Shown here in pieces: positions 1 to 7,765 of a stretch of 64,000 nt of DNA. The DNA comes from Candidatus Methanomethylophilus alvi Mx1201 (GTDB taxonomy: Archaea; Thermoplasmatota; Thermoplasmata; Methanomassiliicoccales; Methanomethylophilaceae), in contig NC_020913.1 in the NCBI RefSeq assembly GCF_000300255.2, positions 1,176,692-1,240,691 on the forward strand, read 5' to 3'. A program made the position numbers and the translations under genes. How positions within the stretch are numbered: the stretch's first letter is position 1; every line of letters starts with the position of its first letter. Below the pieces are notes generated by a model. The model was not told where the DNA came from and did no database searches. It saw only the letters and a program-made list of their open reading frames with translations.

Positions 1-223
1 GAGAGTCATAGAAGACAACCGCCTGAAAGCCGAGGATTTCATCATACCCGGACTTCCCCACTGCAGTTCGGAAGGGGACAGGAGGGAGATCCTGTGTCCT
101 GTGAAGGATCTGACGTACGAACCGGACCCCGACGGGTATATCGTATCGTTCTTCCTCCCCAAAGGCAACTATGCCACCTGCCTCATGAGAGAATTCATGA
201 AGTCGGAGATGACCGACTACTGA
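1..223 (+). CDS. truD: tRNA pseudouridine synthase D, C-terminal fragment
   Basis: The window opens inside this gene; the frame starting at base 2 runs to TGA at 221-223. The last residues read FFLPKGNYATCLMREFMK, which matches the closing strand and helix typical of TruD (LPKGsYATvllREfmK). TruD makes pseudouridine 13 in tRNA (and related sites in archaea). Catalytic residues lie upstream of the window, so activity cannot be judged. It converges with the TPR gene across a shared hairpin. Confidence 0.8.
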   Translation, partial: RVIEDNRLKAEDFIIPGLPHCSSEGDRREILCPVKDLTYEPDPDGYIVSFFLPKGNYATCLMREFMKSEMTDY

Positions 224-270
224 AACATCCATTTCGGAATTTGTCAAAACGTCAGAAAGGATAAAAATGA

Positions 271-298
271 GAAGAGGCGGGACATTCCCGCCGTCTTC
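271..298. terminator. Bidirectional hairpin between truD and the TPR gene
   Basis: GGCGGG (276-281) pairs with CCCGCC (287-292) around a 5-nt loop, and the flanking GAAGA/TCTTC extend the stem with one bulged base. An A-run at 263-267 becomes a T-run after the hairpin when read on the minus strand, so it fits best as the terminator of the TPR gene. Confidence 0.55.
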
Positions 299-301
299 GT
301 T

Positions 302-3300
302 TCAATTCACCAGGGACATTATCATCCTGGCACCGAACACACCGACGTTCTGGTCGAGTATGACCTGTTCGATATCGTCCCTCGGGGATACGTTTTCGCT
401 CAGCTTCACATACTTCTCCGGAATATCTCTAGGAAGCCTCGACCTGCGGCAACTCTGCATATAGGAAAGGAGGACTTTCGCCTCGTCGGCGTCCCTGGCC
501 CCTCCGGCCACGTAGGCGGCCTCGACGGTTATCAGTTCCAGATCCTTGTTCTTCCCTCTGGCTATCACGTTGTGGGACAGGATCTCCATCCTCTCGAAAT
601 CGCTGGTCCCGACGATGATCTCCCCGTAATCGGGGATGTCCTCGAGATACCTGACGGCCTTCTCGGCGTCATCGGCCTCGATCCCCATGGAGTCCAGGAC
701 GTCCGGGTCGTTGCATTCGGCCCCGAGCATGTAGGCACGCCTCATGATCCTCTCCGCATTCCTCTTGACCTCCGGCGGAACGTCCTCGGTCTGCACCTCG
801 TCCGGATAGAGACGGGACTTGAGGGTGTTGGCCTCGGTCCTGAGACCGACGCTGTTGAGGGCGGTGATGACGGCCTTGCAGTCCTCCTCGGAGGCGTCGT
901 CGTATCTCACGAAATTCGCATAAGCGGCGTTGACACCGTCCCTGTCCTTCATGCCCTGGGCGATCCTGGCGAGAATGGCGAACGATTCGGCGCACGGCTG
1001 GCTCTCTATGGAGTCGCGTATCGTCTTACTGGCACCTTCGTAGTCCTTATCCCTGATCTGCAGGTTGGCCAGATGCCTGCCTGCCTCCGCCTCGTGCGGG
1101 TCGATCATAAGGGCCGTCCTGAAACTGGCCATGGCCGCATCCTTGGCACCCATGTTCTCCTGGACGGTACCCAGCTTCACATAGAGGGTCTGGTTCTTCA
1201 TCCCGTTCTGAATGGCCTTGCCGTATGCGTCCACGGCACCTTCGAAATCGCCCTGTTCGGCACGGAGGTCCCCCGCGGATTCATAGAGCTCCCCGTTGGA
1301 CGGATTCCGGAGTATGCATTGGGACAGGAACGCCTCGGTGATCCTTACATCTCCCGTCTTACGGTACACGGCCGCTCTGAACAGGATGTAGTCCGTATTG
1401 TCCGGATCGGCGGCCATGGCACGGTCCGCCATCCTCCCGGCCCCGACGATGTCACCGGCGGACAGCAGGGAACGGGCGATGCCGATGATGGACTCCGGGT
1501 CCTGCATAGACCCGGCCTCGGCAGGCTTCCTTTCGGACTCCTTTCCCCTGACATCCTCGTTCTCGAGGGACGAATAGATGGTCGTAGCCTCCTCTCCCTT
1601 CCCGGTCTTGTAGAGGGCGTCGGCAAGTGCGCGCTTGGTCTTCCTGTCATAGGGGGAGGTTTTGAGGAGCTTCCTGCAGACCCCTATTACGGAATCGTTG
1701 TCACCCATGTAGACGTACAGGTCTCTGGCGGCGGCCATGAGACGTTCGGAATCGGGGTTGTTGGCAAGCGACTTCTCCACCAGCTTCTTGGCGCTGGCAC
1801 TGTCGCCTATGCCTATGTCAGCCTGCACCACGCAGCAGACGACGACGTCGTCGGGAGTGCCTTTTTTCATGAGCTTCTTCCCGATATACACGGCATCGGT
1901 GTACTTACCGGCGGCGAGGCAGATCTTCATCCTGATCTTCATGATCCCCTCGTTGTCGGGATCCGTGGCCTCGGCGAGGTCGATGAAGCTCAGCGCCTCG
2001 GAGTATCTGGCAGACTCCGCGAGGATGACGGCCTTCCTTGCCAAAGCATAGGACGACCTAGGATCCAGTTCGATGGCATGGTTGAACGATTCGACGGCTC
2101 CTGCCTTGTCGCCTTTCTTCTCCTGCACGCACCCCTTGGATATCCAGTATCTGGGCTCCTTGGTGTTCATGAGGACGGCCTTGTCGTAGGCTCCCTCGGC
2201 AGACTCCAGGTCTCCGAAGGCCTCGTCGGCCATACCTTTGGAGTGCCAGATCTCGGCCTTGGGTGTCAATGCGGCGGCGGAGGCGAACGATGCGGATGCC
2301 TTCATGAAATCTCCTTTCGCATACTCCGCATTCCCCCTGAGCCTTCTGACGTCCGCAAGGGTCCCGAACTTGGTATCGTTGTCGGCACAGAGTTTGATGA
2401 CCTCGGCATACTTCTTCTCGGAGAGGAGTCCTGATATGAGGGCTATGAAATCATCCGCCCCCGATATCTCCGGGATCAGGTTGGATGCGTTCGTGGACGA
2501 ACGGAGAGCCTGCTCCAACTCGATCTTGGAAAGGGTGTCCGCGGCTTCTTTATTCTGCGGATCGAGCTCGAGGACCGCACGGCATACGTCCATGGTCTTC
2601 TCGTTATCCCCCGTCTCGCGATAGGCCTCCATGAGTGCCAGATGTCCGTTTATGCAGTTACTGTTGTATTTGACGGATTTCCTTCCGTAGTGGATGGCCT
2701 TGTTCAGCATCCTGCTGGCGAGACATACCCTGGACATCTGGGCGAGGACCTCCGGGTCCTTGTGATTCCTCTGAAGACCCGCCTTGGCATAGAGCTGTGC
2801 ACCTCTCAGGTCTCCTTCCGACACGGATGCACGGGACATGACGACGCAGGCCGGACCGTCCCCGGGGTATGTTATTAGGATTACGGAGGCGGAGTTCTTG
2901 GCCTCGTTTATGTATCCCATCCTCAGCTGGGACTCCGATATGTGGACATAGTCGTCGTAATCGGACAGTTCGGATTCGAGGAACTCCTTCATCATCTGCA
3001 GGGCCTCTGCATTCCTGCCGATGCCCATGTAGGCGTCTATCAGACCCCTCACGACCCTAGGAGACTCCGGATCGTAGGCCTCTGCATCCCTGTAATAGGC
3101 CAACGCCTTCTCGTACTCACCGTCTTTGGCATAGGATTCTGCGGTCTCGCAGATCACGGCGACGTTTCCCGACATGGACTGACATGCGGCCTCATACATG
3201 TTCTGTGCGGAATGCCAGTCCTTCTCACACATCGACATCCTGGCGGAGAGGAGACAATACCTGGGGTCCTTCTCCCTGTATCCGCGGGATGCGATGAGAA

Positions 3301-3946
3301 GACTCGTGGCCGTCTCCCTGCTCCCCATGTACCATTCACGGTAGATCCTATACAGGTCGTGCTCGGGAGTGCCGCTGTCGGGAGGTTCCTCGGGCGTCTT
3401 CCCGGCGGCGAGCATCTCACAGGCACGTATGTTGAGCCAATCCTTCTCAGGTACCAACTCCATCAGCATCTCGTAGGCCTTGGCGTTTATGGGATCGGAG
3501 AGAAGGGCCGTCTCCAGATCCTCTATGGCCTCCTTCTTCCTCCCCAATACGACGTCCGCCTCGGCTTTGACGACATATAACATGGGGACGTCGGTGACTA
3601 TGAATTCGCCGGAGTTGCCTTTGATGGTGGATAGGTACTGATAGGCCTTCTCCCCTTCGTTCTTCACGGCATAGCATTCGGCAGCCGCAAGGGAAGGGCA
3701 CGTATCCTGGGGCCTCTTCTTCTTCACCAGGTCCTCTACGACGCTCTCCCAGTCGGAGGTCCCCTCCTGGGCTACCTTTTTTATGAGTTCTGTCAGGATG
3801 ACAGAGTGCACTTGGCCGTCGTTCCCGAGGATCTTGTCGATCACCGAGGACAGGGCCTTCAGCCTGTCCTTTGACGAGTCGATCTTCTGGACGGCCTCCC
3901 AATCCTCAGTCTCCAGTTTGCTTCCGAAGACCGGCCTTCCATACAT
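302..3946 (-). CDS. Giant tetratricopeptide-repeat protein (1214 aa)
   Basis: Almost the whole protein is a chain of 34-residue TPR helices, recognisable by repeated alanine/glycine/tyrosine spacing such as AYYRDAEAYDPESP, AVESFNHAIELDPRSS and AVDAYGKAIQNGMK. The last ~150 residues lose the TPR pattern and look like a separate helical domain. There is no signal peptide or membrane segment, so it is probably a cytoplasmic protein-interaction scaffold. The ATG at 3944-3946 is the first start after an A/T-rich promoter. The gene is monocistronic. Its partners cannot be deduced from context. Confidence 0.85.
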   Translation of the reverse strand: MYGRPVFGSKLETEDWEAVQKIDSSKDRLKALSSVIDKILGNDGQVHSVILTELIKKVAQEGTSDWESVVEDLVKKKRPQDTCPSLAAAECYAVKNEGEKAYQYLSTIKGNSGEFIVTDVPMLYVVKAEADVVLGRKKEAIEDLETALLSDPINAKAYEMLMELVPEKDWLNIRACEMLAAGKTPEEPPDSGTPEHDLYRIYREWYMGSRETATSLLIASRGYREKDPRYCLLSARMSMCEKDWHSAQNMYEAACQSMSGNVAVICETAESYAKDGEYEKALAYYRDAEAYDPESPRVVRGLIDAYMGIGRNAEALQMMKEFLESELSDYDDYVHISESQLRMGYINEAKNSASVILITYPGDGPACVVMSRASVSEGDLRGAQLYAKAGLQRNHKDPEVLAQMSRVCLASRMLNKAIHYGRKSVKYNSNCINGHLALMEAYRETGDNEKTMDVCRAVLELDPQNKEAADTLSKIELEQALRSSTNASNLIPEISGADDFIALISGLLSEKKYAEVIKLCADNDTKFGTLADVRRLRGNAEYAKGDFMKASASFASAAALTPKAEIWHSKGMADEAFGDLESAEGAYDKAVLMNTKEPRYWISKGCVQEKKGDKAGAVESFNHAIELDPRSSYALARKAVILAESARYSEALSFIDLAEATDPDNEGIMKIRMKICLAAGKYTDAVYIGKKLMKKGTPDDVVVCCVVQADIGIGDSASAKKLVEKSLANNPDSERLMAAARDLYVYMGDNDSVIGVCRKLLKTSPYDRKTKRALADALYKTGKGEEATTIYSSLENEDVRGKESERKPAEAGSMQDPESIIGIARSLLSAGDIVGAGRMADRAMAADPDNTDYILFRAAVYRKTGDVRITEAFLSQCILRNPSNGELYESAGDLRAEQGDFEGAVDAYGKAIQNGMKNQTLYVKLGTVQENMGAKDAAMASFRTALMIDPHEAEAGRHLANLQIRDKDYEGASKTIRDSIESQPCAESFAILARIAQGMKDRDGVNAAYANFVRYDDASEEDCKAVITALNSVGLRTEANTLKSRLYPDEVQTEDVPPEVKRNAERIMRRAYMLGAECNDPDVLDSMGIEADDAEKAVRYLEDIPDYGEIIVGTSDFERMEILSHNVIARGKNKDLELITVEAAYVAGGARDADEAKVLLSYMQSCRRSRLPRDIPEKYVKLSENVSPRDDIEQVILDQNVGVFGARMIMSLVN

Positions 3947-3962
3947 GGGTGGTGCATGCCCC

Positions 3963-3980
3963 CCTTATAATATAATTTAT
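3963..3980 (-). promoter_or_regulatory. TATA region of the TPR gene
   Basis: On the minus strand an A/T-only stretch (ATAAATTATATTATAA) lies 17-34 bases before the start codon, in an otherwise GC-rich context. It is the obvious TBP-binding region and implies a very short leader. Confidence 0.5.
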
Positions 3981-4057
3981 GCGCGCACGATATTGACAAC
4001 CGTACGGACCGTGCATCGGAATGCTCTGGACGTGAATAAAAAGCATAGAGTAACCGT

Positions 4058-4065
4058 TATATACA
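4058..4065 (+). promoter_or_regulatory. TATA box of tRNA-Gly
   Basis: TTATATAC is centred about 28 bases before the first base of the mature tRNA, the usual archaeal distance to the transcription start. Confidence 0.55.
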
Positions 4066-4089
4066 TCATCATTTTATCCGTCATTCAGT

Positions 4090-4165
4090 GCAACCATAAT
4101 CTAGCTGGTTAGGATTCAAGCCTTCCAAGCTTGCTACTCGGGTTCGAATCCCGATGGTTGCACCA
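4090..4165 (+). tRNA. tRNA-Gly(TCC), CCA encoded
   Basis: The acceptor stem GCAACCA/TGGTTGC pairs 7/7. The anticodon arm CAAGC-CTTCCAA-GCTTG gives anticodon TCC. The T arm TCGGG-TTCGAAT-CCCGA is canonical. Discriminator A is followed by an encoded CCA (4163-4165). No intron is apparent. Confidence 0.93.
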
Positions 4166-4295
4166 ATTATGCATCCATTCTAGTTTCCTTATCAGGTTTC
4201 TTCTGATTCGAGTCCACCTCTGTGTTTAAAGACCGCGTCGTTTGCATCTACTCGTATGGATATTTCCATCGAACAGCGGCCACACACATGTCACG

Positions 4296-4303
4296 TTTAT
4301 AAA
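4296..4303 (+). promoter_or_regulatory. TATA box of the bile salt hydrolase gene
   Basis: TTTATAAA lies ~90 bases before the ATG, predicting a start near 4325 and a leader of about 60 nt. That leader contains a perfect 6-bp hairpin, ATGTCG-TAC-CGACAT (4334-4348), before a strong AGGAGGA ribosome binding site, unusual among the short-leader genes here. Confidence 0.5.
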
Positions 4304-4386
4304 GACAGAACACGTACTTCGTTAGATTATCGGATGTCGTACCGACATGGAACGATAACCGGGATCTAAAACAAGGAGGAAGGAAA

Positions 4387-5361
4387 ATGTGCATGGCAGC
4401 CACCTATAAGGACAAGGACCACTACTTCGGACGCAACCTCGACCTGGAGATATCCTACGGCCAGAAGGTCGTCGTGACTCCCCGGAACAAGGAGTTCGCA
4501 TACCGTCACGAGAATGCGGAGAAGACACATCTGGCACTTATCGGGATGGCCGCCGTGGTCGATGGATGTCCTCTCTACTTCGATGCCACCAACGAGAACG
4601 GCCTGAGCATGGCCGGCCTCAATTTCCCAGGCAACGCATACTATGGGGAGATGAAGGAAGGATCCCACAACATAGCCCCCTTCGAGTTCATACCGTGGGT
4701 ACTCTGCAAGTGCTCCACGGTAGAGGAGGCGAGGGCCCTGATATCCGGGACGAATCTCATCGATGAGGATTTCAGCGATGCTCTGCCGGCCTCCCCCCTT
4801 CATTGGATCGTCTCCGACAGGGAGTCGTCCATCGTCGTGGAATATATGGAATCGGGCCTGTCGATCTACGACGACCCGGCCGGGATACTTACCAACAACC
4901 CGCCGTTCCCGTTCCACATGCACAATCTGGCCAACTACATGAACCTGTCAGCAGGTGTCCCGGAGAACAGATTCTCCAAGGACATCGACCTCAGGCCTTA
5001 CAGCAGGGGGATGGGTGCCATGGGACTCCCGGGAGACCTGTCCTCCGCATCCAGATTCGTCAAGGCGGCGTTCACCAAGCTGAACTCCCTGTCCGACGGG
5101 ACGGAGGAAGGGGGAATGACCCAGTTCTTCCACATAATGGACTCCGTACAGCAACAGATGGGGTGTTGCTATCTCGGTGACGAGAAGTACGAATACACGA
5201 TATACACGTCATGTTGCGACACCGACAAGGGGATCTACTACTACAGGACCTATGGAAACAGCCAGATAACGGGGGTGGATATGCACCGCACCGATCTGGA
5301 CTCCGATGTCCTGGCCGAATTCCCCCTGGTGGAAGGACAGCACGTCCTGATGCAGAACTAA
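4387..5361 (+). CDS. Conjugated bile salt hydrolase / choloylglycine hydrolase (Ntn family)
   Basis: This N-terminal nucleophile hydrolase would cleave the glycine or taurine amide of conjugated bile acids. The protein starts Met-Cys, so removal of Met1 exposes the catalytic Cys2. Arg16 and Asp19 (FGRNLDLE), the NENGLSMAGLNF segment and the ILTNNPPF asparagine region match the substrate and oxyanion residues of the family. The length of 324 aa is standard. No signal peptide is seen, so it is cytoplasmic. Strong AGGAGGAAGG ribosome binding site 6-7 bases before ATG. It is monocistronic beside tRNA-Gly, a typical insertion neighbourhood, which fits acquisition from gut bacteria. Penicillin V acylase is the related alternative; the NENGLSMAGLNF context favours bile salts. 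Confidence 0.9.
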   Translation: MCMAATYKDKDHYFGRNLDLEISYGQKVVVTPRNKEFAYRHENAEKTHLALIGMAAVVDGCPLYFDATNENGLSMAGLNFPGNAYYGEMKEGSHNIAPFEFIPWVLCKCSTVEEARALISGTNLIDEDFSDALPASPLHWIVSDRESSIVVEYMESGLSIYDDPAGILTNNPPFPFHMHNLANYMNLSAGVPENRFSKDIDLRPYSRGMGAMGLPGDLSSASRFVKAAFTKLNSLSDGTEEGGMTQFFHIMDSVQQQMGCCYLGDEKYEYTIYTSCCDTDKGIYYYRTYGNSQITGVDMHRTDLDSDVLAEFPLVEGQHVLMQN

Positions 5362-5365
5362 AGGG

Positions 5366-6400
5366 TCAGAGGTCTTCAGGACCGCATGTGCCAGATCCTT
5401 TGTTTTCGGAGGACTTCCCTTTATCGGCGGCCTCCGACATCCGGGATCTGGCGCCCTTTTTGACCGGAGGGTCCCTCACCAGGATCCTGACGAACATCCC
5501 GTCGTAACCATATACCTTGACACTTCCGCGGTCCTCCGCCACCATGACGTCCACCATGTCGAAGCGGAATCCTTGGACGAACTGACGGGTATCCCCCGAG
5601 AACACGGCAGCATGGGGAACGTCGTCACCCTTCATCTTCTGGACCAGCATCCGGACCGAGTGGTCCTCCCCTCTTAGCTCTATGGCGGTCTCGCGCTCCA
5701 CCGGACCTTCATACACGTTCTTCCATCTGGCACTGTCCAAGAAGACGTCCAGGTCTGACGGGGTCATGTACATATGGCGGTCGGTATGCAGCATATCCTC
5801 CAATGCGACGAGGTTCTTCTCTATCTTGCTCGCGGGGGACGGCACCCATATGCCTTCGCGGGTCAGGATCCACATATAGATCACATGTACGGCGATCATG
5901 GGGAACGTGGTGTAGTAGTCGACGATGATATCGTCCAAAGGTTCGCCCGAGTACCATTTCATGAATATCGGTATGACCACCATCAGGACCTGTACCCCAG
6001 ACAGGATCAGGAGCTTATTGACCACGTTCCTGTATTGGAACAGATATGCGACCGAGAATGCCATCTCGGCGACCCCCAGGAGGATGGTGAAGAAACCGAG
6101 GAAGAAGTCATACCCATACTCATCATCGCTCATGAAGAACAGATTCTGCAGGATGGTGGCTATACCCAGCGCCATACCGCAGATGTAGACGCTCCTGCGG
6201 CTCTCCATGTCGCGCCGGTATATGATCCAGATGCCTGACATCAGGACCACGGCGTAAGATGCCATCACCAGCTCCGATTTGTATTCAGGAGCGAACGATA
6301 CTGCCTCCATATAGATGTAGTACAGTCCCGCCACCAGCATGGCCGTTCCCAATATGAGGACCACAGGTACACCGCCGACGTATATCTTCGGCTCCTTCAT
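5366..6400 (-). CDS. Membrane protein with C-terminal cytoplasmic domain, paralogue of the upstream gene
   Basis: Starting at MKEPKIYVGG (ATG 6398-6400), the first ~190 residues contain about six hydrophobic helices. The ~150-residue soluble tail begins near SKIEKNLVALEDML and has an ETAIELRGEDHSVRMLVQKMKG core resembling the tail of its neighbour, with a basic low-complexity C terminus. It overlaps the upstream gene by 4 bases (ATGA), so the two are translationally coupled. I do not recognise the family. Its frame is open further upstream, but that part is antisense to the neighbour's real coding sequence. Confidence 0.7.
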   Translation of the reverse strand: MKEPKIYVGGVPVVLILGTAMLVAGLYYIYMEAVSFAPEYKSELVMASYAVVLMSGIWIIYRRDMESRRSVYICGMALGIATILQNLFFMSDDEYGYDFFLGFFTILLGVAEMAFSVAYLFQYRNVVNKLLILSGVQVLMVVIPIFMKWYSGEPLDDIIVDYYTTFPMIAVHVIYMWILTREGIWVPSPASKIEKNLVALEDMLHTDRHMYMTPSDLDVFLDSARWKNVYEGPVERETAIELRGEDHSVRMLVQKMKGDDVPHAAVFSGDTRQFVQGFRFDMVDVMVAEDRGSVKVYGYDGMFVRILVRDPPVKKGARSRMSEAADKGKSSENKGSGTCGPEDL

Positions 6401-7467
6401 ATCCCCACCCCCTCGTACTCGGGATCGTCCACCGCCAGCTGCATGCAGACGCCTTTCTTCCCGAATATACGCACCCAGCTGCATATCGACGGGTCGCCGT
6501 CCGTACAGACGGAATCCGCTTCGAACCTGTAGGCTTGGAGTATAGTACCGTCCAGATAGTCGGAGATGGTGAAATAGATGGATTCGGACCCCTTCCATTT
6601 CTGCATGAGGACCTCGGACCCTTTGCCCTTGTTCTCTATGACGAACCGGTATTCGCACTCGGCGGGACCGCCGTCGTCCACAGGATGCCAGTCGGACCGG
6701 TTCTCGAACATCTTCGCCAAAACCAGGGCCGTCTCACGGGGTATGGACGTCCTGGGGTCGGTATACTGTATACACCTTATCTTGTCCAAGGTATCGTTGT
6801 GTATCGCCAGGATGTCGGAGGAGCGTAACTCCTCGGAATCCAGGATGCCTATGAAGAAGGCGTACATGATGGACATTACGAAGGCCCCGGGCATCAACTT
6901 CATGCAATCCACCAGACCCAGCCCGGCATGCATCAGGGTGATGAACAGCGTCACATACACCATTAGAAGAAGGAACGTGCTTATCATCGCAAACCTGCGG
7001 CCCCTGCTTACCCCTTTGAGATATGAACGCCCGGAGATCATCAGATTGATCGCCAAGGCGCAGACCACGATGCTGACCATCCCGTAGGGATTCCCCGGCT
7101 CGATCGACGGAAAAGAGAATATGAATCTGTAAAAACCAAGTGCCAGCGCATATATCCCGACTGCACGGAGAAGGTTGCGGTTACGGTCCAGGATGATGAC
7201 CGCACCGCCGCCCAGCATCACGATATAGCTGAGGGCGAGAAGCCATGTCAGCGTCGTATACTCGTCCGTATATGCATAGATCAGCTGCACGGCCCCGAAG
7301 GCGACCATTAGTGCGGCCAGGATGTAATTAGAAAGACCCAGCACGACGTCTACGGAACGATGGACATATCCGTTTAACTCCTGAATGGATGTTGCACCCA
7401 CAATGGTCACTCTTCTCTGAACGTCCCAACTCCGTCCAGTCTTAATACACTTCCCATCGTATATCAA
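6397..7467 (-). CDS. Membrane protein of unknown function (first gene of a paralogous pair)
   Basis: Six or so transmembrane helices (about residues 45-215) precede a soluble tail containing PRETALVLAKMFENRSD and VLMQKWKGSE, the counterparts of PVERETAIEL and MLVQKMKG in the next gene. The pair therefore arose by duplication and perhaps forms a hetero-oligomer. The start is uncertain: TTG at 7467 gives the longest frame, but a TATA-like run at ~7470-7480 predicts transcription from ~7450, which would favour the in-frame GTG at 7410 or one just after it. No catalytic motif is visible. Confidence 0.65.
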   Translation of the reverse strand: MIYDGKCIKTGRSWDVQRRVTIVGATSIQELNGYVHRSVDVVLGLSNYILAALMVAFGAVQLIYAYTDEYTTLTWLLALSYIVMLGGGAVIILDRNRNLLRAVGIYALALGFYRFIFSFPSIEPGNPYGMVSIVVCALAINLMISGRSYLKGVSRGRRFAMISTFLLLMVYVTLFITLMHAGLGLVDCMKLMPGAFVMSIMYAFFIGILDSEELRSSDILAIHNDTLDKIRCIQYTDPRTSIPRETALVLAKMFENRSDWHPVDDGGPAECEYRFVIENKGKGSEVLMQKWKGSESIYFTISDYLDGTILQAYRFEADSVCTDGDPSICSWVRIFGKKGVCMQLAVDDPEYEGVGI

Positions 7468-7554
7468 AAAATATAGAGATCCAGGAAGTTGAGTGCATCT
7501 GAGATCCGTGTAAGGAAGGGAACGCCGGGGAACCCCCGACGGACCTCGTTCCCG

Positions 7555-7674
7555 TCAATGCTTGTTGACGAACGTCTTCTGATTGTAAAGACTCTTGGAC
7601 TTCTTATCGAGCTTCGTGGCCTTGTTCCTGGCCTTGAGCTCCCGCCTCTCCGCCTTATCCATCTTATCGGACAT
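7555..7674 (-). CDS. Small Lys/Arg-rich protein (39 aa)
   Basis: MSDKMDKAERRELKARNKAT onward is a highly basic, probably helical mini-protein with no cysteines or hydrophobic segment. A GGAG lies 10 bases before the ATG. The charge suggests nucleic-acid or ribosome association, but this is inference from composition only. It sits alone between the membrane-protein pair and the surface protein. Confidence 0.45.
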   Translation of the reverse strand: MSDKMDKAERRELKARNKATKLDKKSKSLYNQKTFVNKH

Positions 7675-7737
7675 CGGATCATCTCCATGACGGCAGAGGT
7701 GCGGCCGGTTTATACGGATATCGGAAAAAAAGTGTTT

Positions 7738-7757
7738 GCCCGCCCTTGCAGGCGGGC
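7738..7757 (-). terminator. Hairpin terminator of the surface-protein gene
   Basis: On the minus strand GCCCGCC and GGCGGGC flank a small loop, and a run of seven to eight T follows (A-run 7724-7731). It begins ~10 bases past the stop codon at 7766. Confidence 0.6.
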
Positions 7758-7765
7758 CGTCAGGT

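Noticed and set aside
572..2434. 620-aa open frame antisense to the TPR gene
   Set aside because: No motif or ribosome binding site; explained by codon bias of the TPR gene.
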